Source: Scylla paramamosain (Eukaryota; Arthropoda; Malacostraca; Decapoda; Portunidae). From it: a DNA stretch of 64,000 nucleotides. The notes below the pieces were generated by a model that saw only the letters and a program-made list of their open reading frames with translations, made no database searches and was not told the DNA's origin. The stretch is taken from NCBI RefSeq assembly GCF_035594125.1, contig NC_087155.1, positions 10,239,192 through 10,303,191 on the forward strand. The letters are read 5' to 3'. This document shows positions 1 through 42,790 of the stretch, piece by piece (positions within the stretch are counted from its first letter, which is position 1; each line of letters starts with the position of its first letter). A program made the position numbers and the translations under genes.

Positions 1-425
1 TAGTAATAATAGTTACAGCAGCAGCAGCAGTAGTGTCTATGAATGAATTGATTGTTTGTCAATATTCATCTAATATTTTTTCATTATTTTTATTTTTATT
101 TATTATATTTTTTTAGTTTCTTTCATGTACTAACTCCATGGCTGAGGCTTGTGGCAGAGTTAGTCATGCAGCTTACACTGCCATTTTGGTAGCACCGTAC
201 AACATAGAGCATTTATAGACATAGTTGTCTCCTCAAAACCCTAATGCTATGTTGTTGCCTTCTTGCGACAAAATGAAGATGAAGGTTTTACGCTTTAGGG
301 ACCTCAAGGTTAGAGGTCCTTTCTACATTACCAAGAGGAAAACTTTCTCGTGATGTTGTTATGGATTTCAGCCGAACGACAGTAGCGTATGACGCTAAGA
401 AGCTTAAACATGTAGTATTTTCTAG

Positions 426-1256
426 GTCAAAGGATGCAAGCCGCGGTCCGGTCGAGCCATTGCAGCCAATCACAAGCTGGACTACGTCTGTGAAGGCGCC
501 AGTAGCGAGTTCGTTTGTGCTGACTGCAAGACCCTTGTCAACTGCATCAACGGTACGGCCTACCCTGAGCCCTGTGCCTCCGGTGACTTGTGTGCTGTGA
601 AGGACGCACAGTTCGGCGGTGGTGTCTGCTACCCAAGCGAACCTATTGAGTGCATGTGTGAGCACCCCAATGAGTTCAAGGTGGACTACTACGACGAGAC
701 CCGTTTCTTCTTTTGTGAGAACCAAGGCTCCGATCCCGTGATCTACCAGTGTCCGGATGACCACCTGTTTGTGCCCAGCTTGAGCCAGTGCCGAAGCTAC
801 GCTGGTCTGCCAGAGTGCACTAGCATTGGTGTCTTTGCCAACGAACTTAATTGTTCCCAGTACTACACTTGCATCTTCACCACCAACGGTTGGGTACAAA
901 AGCCGTCTTCTTGTGACAACGAAACCCATTCAGGCCTCATGTACAACGAACAGACAGGAAAATGCGAGGATCCTTGCACATGGGATACGGGTAAGTTCTC
1001 TTGCTCTGTAGAGGGGCGCTTCCCCGATCCCGTCAACTGCAATGCTTATTACGAATGTGTAGAAGATGATTCCTACGAGTCAGGCCTCCGACAAACCCAT
1101 CACTCGTGCCCTGATGGCTATGAGTGGGACCCAACGGCCAGAGAGGCGTTCGGTCATTGCGTAGTGCAGGGCACCAGGAAGGCGAAATGCTCCCCCGTCA
1201 AGGAGAACAAGTGCTTCATCCCTCAAGATCAATGCAATGCCACTGGCGATCAGTGA
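426..1256 (+). CDS. Chitin-binding peritrophin-A (CBM14-like) protein, 3' terminal exon
   Basis: Secreted chitin-binding type protein of the peritrophic matrix or cuticle kind. The frame is open from 426 to the TGA at 1254-1256, about 276 codons, and is far more GC- and cysteine-rich than its surroundings. I see four cysteine modules: near 489-650, 652-800, 817-985 and 1000-1160. The third and fourth have the CBM14 pattern of Cys, spacer, Asn-Cys-x-x-Tyr-Tyr-x-Cys, spacer, Cys (NCSQYYTC and NCNAYYECV). An in-frame TAG at 423-425 closes the frame upstream, and the AG at 424-425 follows a T-rich run, so I take it as a splice acceptor; AG at 439-440 or 475-476 are alternatives. There is no signal peptide in this exon, so at least one 5' exon must lie upstream, probably left of the window. 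The family is clear; the exact start is not. Confidence 0.8.
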   Translation, partial: VKGCKPRSGRAIAANHKLDYVCEGASSEFVCADCKTLVNCINGTAYPEPCASGDLCAVKDAQFGGGVCYPSEPIECMCEHPNEFKVDYYDETRFFFCENQGSDPVIYQCPDDHLFVPSLSQCRSYAGLPECTSIGVFANELNCSQYYTCIFTTNGWVQKPSSCDNETHSGLMYNEQTGKCEDPCTWDTGKFSCSVEGRFPDPVNCNAYYECVEDDSYESGLRQTHHSCPDGYEWDPTAREAFGHCVVQGTRKAKCSPVKENKCFIPQDQCNATGDQ

Positions 1257-1440
1257 TCGATGCCCCAGGCTGAGCCTCACCCATGAAGTACAGTACCCAG
1301 ATAACCGAGCTCCTGTGTTGACCCAGCCAGCTCACCATGGTGTGGTGGTGCACTCATGCTAATTTTTGTTTGTTGTTTTCGTTGTTTTTGCTTTTGTTGC
1401 TAATTCATTGTTGTTTGTGTCAGTTGATTGTTTACATTGG

Positions 1441-1500
1441 TAATTTATTATTGTTAATATAATTTATTGGTAATTTATTATTGTTAATATAATTTATTTG
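1441..1500. repeat. 30-bp tandem duplication
   Basis: Two adjacent 30-base copies of an AT-rich unit beginning TAATTTATTATTG; they differ only near the end of the second copy. It lies in the presumed 3' UTR of the chitin-binding gene. Confidence 0.85.
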
Positions 1501-1530
1501 TTCCCATCGCTAATTTATCAATATTTATCT

Positions 1531-1536
1531 AATAAA
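1531..1536 (+). promoter_or_regulatory. Candidate polyadenylation signal AATAAA
   Basis: Canonical AATAAA 275 bases after the chitin-binding protein stop codon, in AT-rich sequence. It is the first AATAAA I see downstream on this strand, so it is a plausible 3' end for that gene. Confidence 0.45.
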
Positions 1537-1539
1537 GAC

Positions 1540-2495
1540 TCAATTATTAGTAGATTATGAAAAACTACCTTGACGAAAAACACGGGACGCAGGAGACGAC
1601 TTGTACGCGGTAAAGGATGCACGAATACTTCTGACCGTGTAGAGTGTACACTTTTACTAAGATTACTTCGCTCTGTTGGTATTTGATCCATAGTTCACCA
1701 CTACCCTGATGGTCCTGTCTGTGACTCCCTCCACCCGCCTCATTAGGAACTGTGGGATTTGAACGATATTCTGGAATTATCATAGACTGCATTCAATTGT
1801 TGTTGTTGAAGAAAATAATATTTTCCCACAAAAGTCAAGGTGTACAGTTGTGTTTATAGCGAAGAGACACGTGATGACGTCGGTCGGCAGGTGTACGCGG
1901 TTGGGTTTTTATTTTTTCTCTATTCTTTCAAGACACTTGTCAGGCACACTATGCTGTCATGATTTTATGATTTTATGATTTTACGAAACACTGAGAAAGT
2001 AATCTATAATACATAAATAAGACTGGGATTCGAACACATCTAACAAGCCGGTAGAAAAAGGCCACTGGACTATTAAATACTTCTCAGTTAATCTTGTTTT
2101 GGCTTGTCTTTAGGCGTCTTGCCAAGGTAATACAATTAAAGGTAAAATTCATGCTTAAAATTAAACTTACCTTTTCGGACATAAAATACCCCTGAATGTG
2201 AAGGTGCTTTCAGATTTCTCATAAAAAGTTGTATAAAAGAGAAAAGGAAAGATTTTCAAGACTATCTTGCATGTCTTCTTGCATCTCCCAATGTCGCGCT
2301 GGAAGCAGGGCAGGGAGGAGTGTGTTTTCCTCCTTTTCCCTCCGTCCCTCCTTTCGCGCCCACCCATCCATCCTGTGTGTCACAGTGGATGATTAATAAT
2401 ATTTAATTAGTACAAAAAACGGGAACACGCACAAAACAGCGCCGGGATGCCTCTTGGAATAAGTGCTAATCTTTCGTAACAGGTGTTGTTATTGT
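1540..2495. other. Intergenic, no gene seen
   Basis: No coding or element signature recognised. A short triple repeat of GATTTTAT lies near 1961-1985. Confidence 0.5.
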
Positions 2496-2497
2496 CG

Positions 2498-2499
2498 TG

Positions 2500-2551
<52 letters not shown>

Positions 2552-2603
2552 CATTAGTAGTAGTAGTGGTAGTAGTAGTAGTAGTAATAGTAGTAGTAGT
2601 AGT

Positions 2604-2676
<73 letters not shown>
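2498..2676. repeat. (ATT)n followed by (TAG)n compound trinucleotide microsatellite
   Basis: An ATT run of about 50 bases passes into an imperfect TAG/TAA run of about 125 bases. Long open frames here are poly-Leu, poly-Val or poly-Ser artefacts. Confidence 0.95.
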
Positions 2677-3029
2677 TTTAATGACACTTCTTGATCTTGG
2701 TTGCATTTATTCTACATTCCTATGTTGCCTCGGCCACAGCAACACTGCTATATCAGCAAGATCATATACGTTCGTCCAAAGTCCAAATGTTGCTTGTTGA
2801 CTCAAACTCAGGATGCGTTTAGCCACTGTCCTGGCCCTGATTCATCTGGAAAATCCGGATGTAAAAAATGAATGAATAAATTAATGAAAATAACCTTAAT
2901 AATAATATATAAAAACAGATAAAATGAATAGATAAATGAATTAATGAATAAATAAAAATTAGTATATAAATGCATGAATAAATAAAGTTACTATCTCCAA
3001 GGAAGAGATCTGAAGGAGATGGCACAACG

Positions 3030-3420
3030 TCAGCTTCACAGAAGCTGATTTAGCAAAAGGTGAGAGGTGAAATTTCCAGTTCACTTTTTAAGTAGAGGGG
3101 ACCAAATTCGTTACTGTAGGGGAGGAGGATAGTAAGTATAGTGTCTTTCAAGAAGAAATCGATAAATAGATTTATTGCTGTATATATAAGTACAACAAAG
3201 GAGGAGAGCGAAAGCTGCATATCATTGAGTAAAATAGCTACAAGAAGAAAATTGCTCTTTCAGTACTTTAAAAGCTATAGGAATGAAAATTAGACAGTAG
3301 AGGATAGTTTCCTATAAAATTATGTCGAGTGGATAAATGAAAGAATTTAATTTTGAGACAATAAACAGCACAAGATTAGTCTTGCTACATTAAGAAATTT
3401 TAGAAATATCAGAAGTAGGT
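3030..3420 (-). mobile_element. Old, degraded copy of the jockey-like LINE, RT C-terminal part
   Basis: Two blocks, about 3030-3160 and 3295-3420, align by eye with the same stretch of the younger copies at 8255-8500 and 38940-39180. Shared strings include AGAAGCTG, GAAATTTCCAGTTCA and AGAAATTTTAGAAA. The roughly 130 bases between the blocks have no counterpart and look like an insertion. It is heavily decayed and has no open frame. Confidence 0.6.
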
Positions 3421-3424
3421 TGCT

Positions 3425-4245
3425 TTATAAAGTCGGGCATGTTCTCTGTGGTAGCTTGCATGGCTTTACCTGTAGAGCTTTCATAGATGCGACCTCTGAG
3501 GAATTTTTCGAGTTTGGCACGGCACTTCGCAGGGAGCCATTTTCAATATTTTGATGGAAAAAATTATCATTGGTATCTGCTGCACATCGTGTGTTGCACC
3601 AAGGCGCTACACACTGCACCACTATATCATGGAGTGTCCACTTATTGCTAAATTTAAGTAAAACAGCCAGCATGACTTGCCTACCCTTGCTTCTTGGTTC
3701 CTCAACTGTGCCACACTCACGGATATTTCTAAAGAATATCACAAGTTTGCCGTCAGATGGTGATGCAGAGTGTGTGTGTGTGTGTGTGTGTGTATTTCAC
3801 TGGCCAGTCCTTCATTTTGCGATTAAGTAGCAACATTTATGTTTATTTATTTTTTATATATTTTAAAGATTTTATTTCTGCAGTTTCCTTCATGTATATA
3901 TTTTATTTTACCCTGTGGTCTGGGGGGAGGTTGGCAGACTCCGCCCTTCTCCTGCTGGAGGCTTCTATTTGCGCAGCTCGCAGGTTTTTAAGTAGCAGCC
4001 TGCTCCGTGGATTTGGGCCCTTGATGAGAGTAGAGGACGGTGATGTCGTTGCCTACTATATATGCACCCTATGCACCCCGGTGAATGTCTGTGAGTATTC
4101 AGTCTAGGGAACTGTTTAGACCTCCTCAAGAAGGCATATTTAAGGCGTATGACCGTGGGTCGGTGGGTTGGAGGGATGTCTGTAGCAGCAGTGTAGGCAG
4201 GCCAAAGGAGGAGACACTTACAACAATAAACTTATCCAATCAATC
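3425..4245 (+). mobile_element. 3' end of an RNase H-bearing non-LTR retrotransposon (relic)
   Basis: The stretch 3585-3765 reads, with one stop, as a terminal zinc-knuckle-like segment (HHYIMECPLIAKF) followed by DLPTLASWF and DISKEYHKF, the usual end of the ORF2 of RNase H-containing LINEs. A GC-richer 3' UTR of about 400 bases follows and ends near CTTATCCAATCAATCA. The block 3585-3700 is similar to the reverse complement of 4735-4850, so the two relics belong to one family in opposite orientation. A GT run lies at 3771-3793. The clade is not assignable by eye. Confidence 0.6.
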
Positions 4246-4406
4246 AGAAATTACCTAACTGCTCTCAAGCATTATTTGAATTTTTTTTATGAATTGGACC
4301 TGTGGCAAATAACATGGAGAAATACACAATAGAGCCATTAGCACCAGGATGGATATGGCAAGAGCAGTGACGTACCCAGAAATTTGAAAAGGGGGGGCTG
4401 GGGGCC

Positions 4407-4511
<105 letters not shown>

Positions 4512-4617
4512 TTTTTTTTTTCACGTCCAGAATTTTTGCAAGCGCAGAGATTCCATACAGCTTGGGTATTCGGGTTAGACCGTTAAGTCAGGTTTAATAT
4601 TTTTATACATACTTGCA

Positions 4618-4727
<110 letters not shown>

Positions 4728-4732
4728 TCAAT

Positions 4733-5580
4733 GAGGGTATACAAGTCATGTTGACCTTGCAGCCTAAATTTAGCAATGAGAAGTCATTCCATGACATAAT
4801 GACCCAGAGCGTGTCCCCTTGGTGTAAAATTTAGCACACAGCATACACCAGGAGAAGCACTGACTTCCCAAAAGTATTTATAGCCTACTCTGAGCCTCAT
4901 TGCCACCCTGTCGTGTGATGCAGTGTGTCTCCCATAGGTGTAAGCACAGCTCTGGGAGACACGTACAAAGTACTGCCACTGCCCCTATGGCAACAAAGCT
5001 CCAACTGATCACTAATGCTACTATGTACAAAGTCCTTAATGCTACTCTTAACATAGTCCTGAGTGTACTCAGCTCCAGGGACCACTGTGTCGTCCTTAAG
5101 GGCACAATGAGCAAGGCGGTCTGCCTTTTCATTAAGCGGGATACCCACATGAGAGGGTATCCAGGTGAAATGGACCGTGGCACCAGCACCTTCTAGGGCG
5201 TGGATGAGATCAAGATATTTATTAACTAGATTACAGTCCAATGGGGGGAGGTAGAATGGAGAGTATACAGCGCAGCCTGACTGCCAACAAAGAAGTATAC
5301 ATCCTTATGGAGAGGCGCCACAATATGGAGCGCCTCCAGAATATGGAGCGCCTCCAGAACAGCATACTCGTACAGTACTGCCCGAGTGGAGGACATGTGT
5401 GCAGGGAGCAGCCTGGAAACCTGTGTCAGTATAGTGATTGGCAGAAATGAACAACCCACATCTGGACCTGCTGTCATTGACTGATCCATCACAATAAACA
5501 TGAATAGCCTGAACGAGCGGTATGACCGAGAATCACTGATGAATAGAAGAGAATCGGTGATGACAGGACTTTGCAGAATA
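4733..5580 (-). pseudogene. RNase H domain and ORF2 end of a non-LTR retrotransposon (frameshifted)
   Basis: Read on the minus strand, two frames together give an RNase H domain. The first catalytic Asp lies in IHVYCDGSVND near 5490. The C-terminal box HFTWIPSHVGIPLNEKADR lies at about 5110-5175 and holds the His and Asp of RNase H. A frameshift near 5230-5240 joins the two parts. An exact 18-base direct duplication at 5322-5357 lies between the catalytic motifs and lengthens the protein in frame. Downstream, 4735-4850 matches the terminal segment of the relic at 3425. Known role of the domain: removal of RNA from the RNA/DNA hybrid during retrotransposition. This copy is dead. Confidence 0.7.
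5322..5357. repeat. Perfect 18-bp tandem duplication
   Basis: AATATGGAGCGCCTCCAG occurs twice in a row. A similar, weaker unit lies just upstream. Confidence 0.95.
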
Positions 5581-6011
5581 GCTACCGCTACTTAGAAAAA
5601 AAAGTACAGTGGTCTTCTACCACCGGAGCAGCATAGTAACTGGAGAAGAAACTAGAAATAATCATAGAGAGAGAGATTAATTCAGACCGTGAGGACTGAG
5701 GAAAGCTCAGAAAAAAATAGCTTTCAATCGAAAACAATGGTTTCGTCTTTGCATCGGCACTTTTCAGTCGCGTTTTTTTTCTTTCTTTTGTATTTTCCAG
5801 AATTCCTTTATTAAAAATTTAATCTATTTAGTATTTCAAACATTGAGTAAGTATCTGTCAGTTATATATGCCCATATGTTCCTCGGACGCTCAACATCCT
5901 TCATTAGGGATCCGTTGGGTGGGCACAAGCAGGTTGGCAACTCGCGCTGCTCCTCAACCTGTAAAACCTACTTTGTCTGACCTTGCCTGTGGGTGAAGCA
6001 GTTTCCACATC

Positions 6012-36527
<30,516 letters not shown>

Positions 36528-37514
36528 GGAAGTGAAAATGTATCAGGCACTTCTGAAATTATCAGCTTTTTCACTTTTTTAAAGTTATGTTTGTTAATGT
36601 TGCATTTGTCAGGAGCATTGATCTGTGGTTATTAGGATAATGAAACTACAAATCTTCAAATTTGCTTCGAGATTGAATTGTCACTCATTTATATTGTATT
36701 TATTTATATCATATTATATGTTATATTGACTGCAAATCCTGTTAAGCTATCAAAATAGACCCATTCATGAGACATGAATGTTGACTTTGGAGTAGACAAA
36801 TTATACAGACATTCCTCTGACTTATGAACATACAGAAATACAAACAAGAATCCCTGCAATTCCAAATTCTGTTTCTGCAAGTCCAAATTTTGCAGGTTCT
36901 AATTTGCTACACACCTCCACTGGATAGTGCCACTTGGCCACTATCCATGTTGGGCAGCCAGATGTATTGCAGGAATTAGCTGAGTGGAGGATACTGTTTG
37001 TTTTTCTTCAGCAGAAATTGCCATTCCAAAGGCCTGGCCACATATTCATAAAGATTCTTAAGTAGATGGATTATGCTTAATGCAAAAGTTATGTTTAGTT
37101 TTGTACTCAACTTCCCAAACTGTGCTTAAGTGTAACCACAAAGTTAAGCACAGTTGAGGTATACTTAACTTTGTGCTTAACTTAAGAAGCAAGATGGCCA
37201 ACTGTCAAGAAGCCTGAGCCTACCATCTCAAGAATTATGAGCCCCATAAGTATGTTCTCAGTGAGCTGTTGAAAATGTATAGATTAAATTGGCAAGTTTT
37301 ATTTGTGACATTTGCTGGGAGATACCTTGGAGAACTGTACAGAAAGGTGTGATGCATTGATGTCAGAAATTAAAGTAATAATCACACTGTATTATTTAGC
37401 CAATAGAAAAATGCAGTTCTGCAAGCAGTGATGACTTTGGCCTTTCCTTTGTCCTGTTGCTGCCATGTATCTCATTCATCTTCTTGGTAACAGAGGACCA
37501 TGCAACTTTTTATT
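36528..37514. other. POGLUT1 3' flank, no further gene seen
   Basis: Contains the presumed POGLUT1 3' UTR. From 37065 to 37195 it carries several CTTAAG/TTAAGC-type motifs in both orientations, like the outer parts of the adjacent inverted repeat. Confidence 0.4.
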
Positions 37515-37997
<483 letters not shown>

Positions 37998-38029
37998 CAA
38001 ATTGAAGTAGAACTCTTAGCATAATTCTA

Positions 38030-38270
38030 AGACCCCAGTTGCTTCTTGATGTGTATCCACACAGTCCCTGCTGGGTTGAGGTTCTAGCCACTCCTAAACA
38101 GAGATGTTGTATTCATGAAGAGAGTCCTGGATGTCTTTTTTGACATGGCATGGGGCAAGATCATGCATGAAGACAGCTGACATAGAGATGGACATGGAAC
38201 TCCTAAACACAAAAGTCTTTGAAAGACCACCAGCATGTGATAAAAGGCACAAGCACTGCACCATCAGAGA
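38030..38270 (-). pseudogene. Tc1-like transposase fragment
   Basis: On the minus strand, the broken frames read HDLAPCHVKKDIQDSLHEYN, the Tc1 catalytic block usually written QD-APCH. It is preceded by a weak counterpart of the upstream VWG-type block. There are stops and a frameshift, and no ends are visible. It abuts the inverted repeat. Confidence 0.6.
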
Positions 38271-38329
38271 TTAAATTTATTTAATTTGGGGCAGAAATTA
38301 GACAGTAATTTAAATGTGAAGGTAAGTTC

Positions 38330-41300
38330 TGTTTTTTTTTTTTTTCTTTTTTTCTTTTCATGTAGGAGGGACACTGGCCAAGGGCAACTAAAATCCAATA
38401 AAAAGAAATGCCAGCCCCATAAATGGGTCCAAAGCGGTAGTAAAAAATTGAAGGATAAGTGTCTTGAAATCTCCCTCTTGAAAGAATTCAAGTCATAGGA
38501 AGGTGGAAATACAGAAGCAGGCAGGGAGTTCCAGAGAAAGGGATGAATGATTGAGAATACTGGTTAACTCTTGTGTTAGAGAGGTAGACAGAATAGGGGT
38601 GAGAAAAAGAAGAAAGTCTTGTGCAGCGAGGCCATGGGAGGAGGGGGGGGGCATGAAGTTAGCAAGATCAAAAGAGCAGTTAGCATGAAAATAGCAGTAG
38701 AAGACAGCTAGAGATGCAACATTGCAGAGATGAGAGAGAGGCTGAAGACAGTCAGTTAGAGGAGAGGAGTTGATGAGACGAAAAGCCTTTGATTCCACCC
38801 TGTCTAGAAGAGCAGTATGAGTGGAACCCCCCCAGACATGTGAAGCATACTCCATACATGGACGGATAAGGCCCTTGTACAGAGTTAGCAGCTGAGGGGG
38901 TGAGAAAACTGGCAGAGACATCTCAGAATGCCTAACTTTATAGAAGCTGTTTAACTAGAGATGAGATGTGAAGTTTCCAGTTCAGATTATAAGTAAAGGA
39001 CAGACCGAGGATGTTCAGTGTAGAAGAGGGGGACACTTGAGTGTCATTGAAGAAGAGGGGATAGTTGTCTGGAAGGTTGTGTTGAGTTGATAGATGGAGG
39101 AATTGAGTTTTTGAGGCATTGAACAATACCAAGTTTGCTCTGGCCCAATCAGAAATTTTATTAAGATCAGAAGTCAAGCGTTCTGTGGCTTCCCTGCGTG
39201 AAATGTTTACTTCCTGAAGGGTTGGACGTCTATGAAAAGAAGTGGAAAAGTGCAGGGTGGTATCATCAGTGTAGGAGTGGATAGGACAAGAAGTTTGGTT
39301 TAGATCATTAATGGATAATAAGAAGAGAGTGGGTGACAGGACAGAACCTTGAGGAACACCACGGTTAATAGATTTAGAAGAACAGTGACCGTCTACCACA
39401 GTAGCAATAGAACAGTCAGAAAGGAAACTTGAGTTGAAGTTACAGAGAGAAGAACAGGAGCCGTAGGAGGGTAGTTTGGAAATCAAAGCTTTATGCCAGA
39501 CTCTATCAAAAGCTTTTGATATGTCCAAGGCAACAGCAAAAGTTTCACCAAAATCTTTAAAAGAGGATGACCAAGACTCAGTAAGGAAAGCCAGAAGATC
39601 ACCAGTAGAGCGGCCTTGATGGAACCCATACTGGCGATCAGGTAGAAGGTTGTGAAGTGATAGATGTTTAAGTATCTTCCTGTTGAGGATAGATTCAAAA
39701 CCTTTAGATAGGCAGGAAATTAAAGCAATAGGACAGTAGTTTGAGGGATTAGAACGGTCACCCTTTTTAGGAACAGGCTGAATGTAGGCAAACTTCCAGC
39801 AAGAAGGAAAGGAAGATGTTGACAGACAGAGCTGAAAGAGTTTGACTAGGCAAGGTGCAAGCATGGAGGCACAGTTTCGGAGAACAATAGGAGGGACCCC
39901 ATCGGGTCCATAAGCCTTCCAAGGGTTTAGGCCAGCAAGGGCATGGAAAACATCATTGCGAAGAATTTTAATAGGTAGCATGAAGTAGTCAGAGGGTGGG
40001 GGAGAAGGAGGAACAAGCCCAGAATCATTCAAGGTAGAGTTTTTAGCAAAGGTTTGAGCAAAGAGTTCAGCTTTAGAAATAGATATGATAGCAGTGGTGC
40101 CATCTGGTTGAAAAAAAGGAGGGAAAGAAGAAGCAAAGTTATTGAAGATATTTTTGGCTAGATGCCAGAAGTCACGAGGGGAGTTTCATCTTGAAAGGTT
40201 TTGAAACTTTCTGTTAATGGAGTTTTTGGCTAGTTGGAGGACAGACTTGGCATGGTTCTGGGCAGAAATATAAAGTGCATGAGATTCTGGTGATAGAAGG
40301 CTTAAATACCTTTTGTGGGCCACCTCTCTATCATGTATAGCATGAGAACAAGCTGTGTTAAACCAAGGTTTGGAAGGTTTGGGTCGAGAAAAAGAGTGAG
40401 GAATGTACGCCTCCATGCCAGACACTATCACCTCTGTTATGCGCTCAGCACACAAAGACTTGTCTCGGACACGGAAGCAGTAGTCATTCCAAGAAAAATC
40501 AGCTAAATACCTCCTCAGGTCCCCCCAACTAGCAGAGGCAAAACGCCAGAGGCACCTTTGCTTAGGGGGATCTTGAGGAGGGATTGGAGCAATAGGACAA
40601 GATACAGATATGAGATTGTGATCGGAGGAGCCCAACGGAGAAGAAAGGGTGACAGCATAAGCAGAAGGATTAGAGGTCAGGAAAAAGTCAAGAATGTTGG
40701 GCGTATCTCAAGACGGTCAGGAATACGAGTAGGGTGTTGCACCAAATTCTCTAGGTCATACTAGCAAAGTTGAAGGCTAGTTCACCAGGATGGTCATTGA
40801 AGGGAGAGGAAAGCCAAAGCTGGTGGTGAACATTGAAGTCTCCAAGAATGGAGATCTCTGCAAAAGGGAAGAGAGTCAGAATGTGCTCCACTTTGGAAGC
40901 TGAGTAGTCAAAGAATTTCTTATAGTCAGAGGAGTTAGGTGAGAGGTATACAGCACAGATAAATTTAGTTTGAGAGTGACTCTGCAGTCGTAGCCAGATG
41001 GTGGAAAACTCAGAAGATTCAAGAGCGTGGGCATGAGAGCAGGTTAAGTCATTGCACACATAAACGCAACATCCAGCTTTTGATCGAAAATGAGGATAGA
41101 GAAAGGAGGGATCAGAAAAGGGGCTACTGTCAGTTGCCTCAGACACCTGAGTTTCAGTGAGGAAAAGATGAGGAGGATTAGAAGAGGAGAGGTGGTGTTC
41201 TACAGATTGAAAATTAGATCTTAGACTGCAAATGTTGCAGAAGTTAATGAAGAAAAAGTTAAGGGGGGGTGTCAAGACACTTATGATCGTCGACAGAAAG

Positions 41301-41630
41301 GCAGTCCGACCTAGGGACATTTATGGTCCCCTCCCCAGATGGGGACTCCGAGGCTGGTGTAGGAGTTGCCATGATAATTTTGAAATTTTTGAGTGAAGGG
41401 TGTGTGTGTTATTAGGTGCTTGTAGTTTTGTGTGGAGGAAGAGAGTTGTCTTTTGAGGGCAGGCTGTGACTGTCCCTTTGTGTTGTGAGACACAAAGGGA
41501 AACGTTCAGTGAGGTCTCTGCTGAGTTTGTTTAATAATAAGTTCACAGCACCCCCTGAACAATGTTTTAGACCTCACTGGGAGTAATTATCGTTTCGGCA
41601 GGTATCTACTGCCTCCTCCTGTTACTCAAT
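38330..41630 (-). mobile_element. Jockey-like LINE, near full-length but frameshifted
   Basis: The most complete copy in the window, about 3.3 kb. Minus-strand order: a 5' UTR-like part (41330-41630); APE endonuclease from 41250 with NICSLRSN, LTET, VYLSPNSSD and [21 protein letters not shown] near 40615; a linker ending near 40190; RT at 40030-38940; the C-terminal domain; and the 3' end with poly-A (T run 38332-38358). A frameshift near 40690 breaks the endonuclease frame, another lies between 40190 and 40030, and others lie in the C-terminal part. Inactive, but younger than its siblings. Confidence 0.85.
38938..40032 (-). pseudogene. Reverse transcriptase domain of the jockey-like LINE, 364 codons open
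   Basis: An uninterrupted stretch of the element's ORF2. Boxes in order: NPWKAYGPDGVPP, YIQPVPKKGDRSNPSNY, ISCLSKGFESILNRKI, QYGFHQGRSTGDLLAFL, VALDISKAFDRVWH, NRGVPQGSVLSPTLFLL, HSYTDDTTLHFS (active site Y-T-D-D with the Asp pair kept) and LNILGLSFTYNLNW. Known role: target-primed reverse transcription of its own RNA. The endonuclease and C-terminal frames next to it are shifted, so no full protein can be made. Confidence 0.85.
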
Positions 41631-41639
41631 TATTTTAAA

Positions 41640-42185
41640 AAATCATGAAGTTTTTGTAATTGCCCAATTTTTTGCAATTTTGTTCACTTATTATCTTACC
41701 TGTTTCACTTTTAAAGAAATAGAAAGAGTAGAAAGGAAAAGAAAGAAAATAACATAGTAAACATTTCACATTAATTGTAGTGGATATTTGTGATATCTCT
41801 TGTAACCTGGTAACTCAAAAGACTCAAGTGAAATGATCTCATCATCAGATAATCTTAGTGCCTTCATTCTTCAGTTCGGTGGACACAACTGATATAACCT
41901 GGGTGGGCTGCTACATCCTTTTGTATACCTGTGCCCCCAAGAAAACTGGCCTGGATTAAAAACAGGTATTTGCTTGAAAAACCTACTTTTGCTGGGTTCA
42001 TCTTAAGAAAGGAAAGGAACCCATATCTTGAAATGCCTTGAATTTTTACACATTCCAATCTGATCACTTTTTGCTAAAGTTATTAATCTTGTATACTTGC
42101 AGTATTTATCTTCATTTTTTTTTTGCATAAGATTACACTGTGTAACACAATTTTTATCTTTGAGAAGCAGGTGTTATTCTCCAAC
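41640..42185. other. Intergenic, no gene seen
   Basis: AT-rich; nothing recognised. Confidence 0.4.
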
Positions 42186-42188
42186 TCT

Positions 42189-42465
42189 TCATTGCAAAAT
42201 CAATAGAAAATGTCCATTATTCCTGTCAAACTTTGCTTTTGTGGCTTTTAGAATGATTTTTGACCCAAAATAGCTAAATTTCACATTTTTTTCAGATGCT
42301 GTCACAGAGAACTTCTTTGCTCTTGTCTTCATGAATTGACCACATATGTAGCAAAATACATCTGGAAAATGACTGCAGCCTCTTGATGCCATTTCACTTC
42401 TTGTGATGTGTCTTCTCAGGCAGCTAAAACAGAACTGATTGGTGGTCTGCAAGCCCCTACTTTTA
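42189..42465 (-). pseudogene. Fragment of a repeated FCYICG zinc-finger-type protein
   Basis: An 87-codon minus-strand frame has GCSHFPDVFCYICGQFMKT and later YFG. From memory this matches the start of a large family of uncharacterised arthropod proteins whose N-terminus has F-C-Y-I-C-G, followed by a YFG and a DQDKPWAPH segment. The second half is not preserved here, so it is a relic. Confidence 0.4.
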
Positions 42466-42479
42466 TATTGTCAAGCAGT

Positions 42480-42790
42480 AATCTAGAATATTCTTAGCCT
42501 TTCTAAAATGTGTTCCAGAATGTTCTCAATCTTTCTATAATATTCTTGAACCTACTTTAGAATATTCTGAATTATACTAGAAAATTCTTGTAGATTTTTT
42601 AAAATTCTGGATACATCTACATATTTCTACCATATTCTAAAAAGTTCTAGAATATCCTGGAAATGTTTACATTGAATAGAATGTTTTAAAATGTTCTAGA
42701 AACCTCTAAAAGTGTCTGATAGAACATTCTGGAAGATTTGAGAAGATATCTGAAATGTAAGCAAATTCTTCTAAATATGAGAAATTTCTA
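42480..42790. repeat. Degenerate array of TTCTAGAA / GAATATTC motifs
   Basis: At least ten near-palindromic GAA..TTC modules (AATATTC, TTCTAGAA, GAATATTCTG and variants) at irregular 15-40 base spacing. The pattern looks like decayed heat-shock-element-like repeats. Confidence 0.55.

Noticed and set aside
288..929. 213-codon minus-strand frame over the chitin-binding exon
   Set aside because: It is the mirror of a real, cysteine-patterned exon on the plus strand; it has no domain of its own.
42189..42465. Intact zinc-finger gene
   Set aside because: Only the first CxxC part is present; the frame ends without the second half and has no splice signals.
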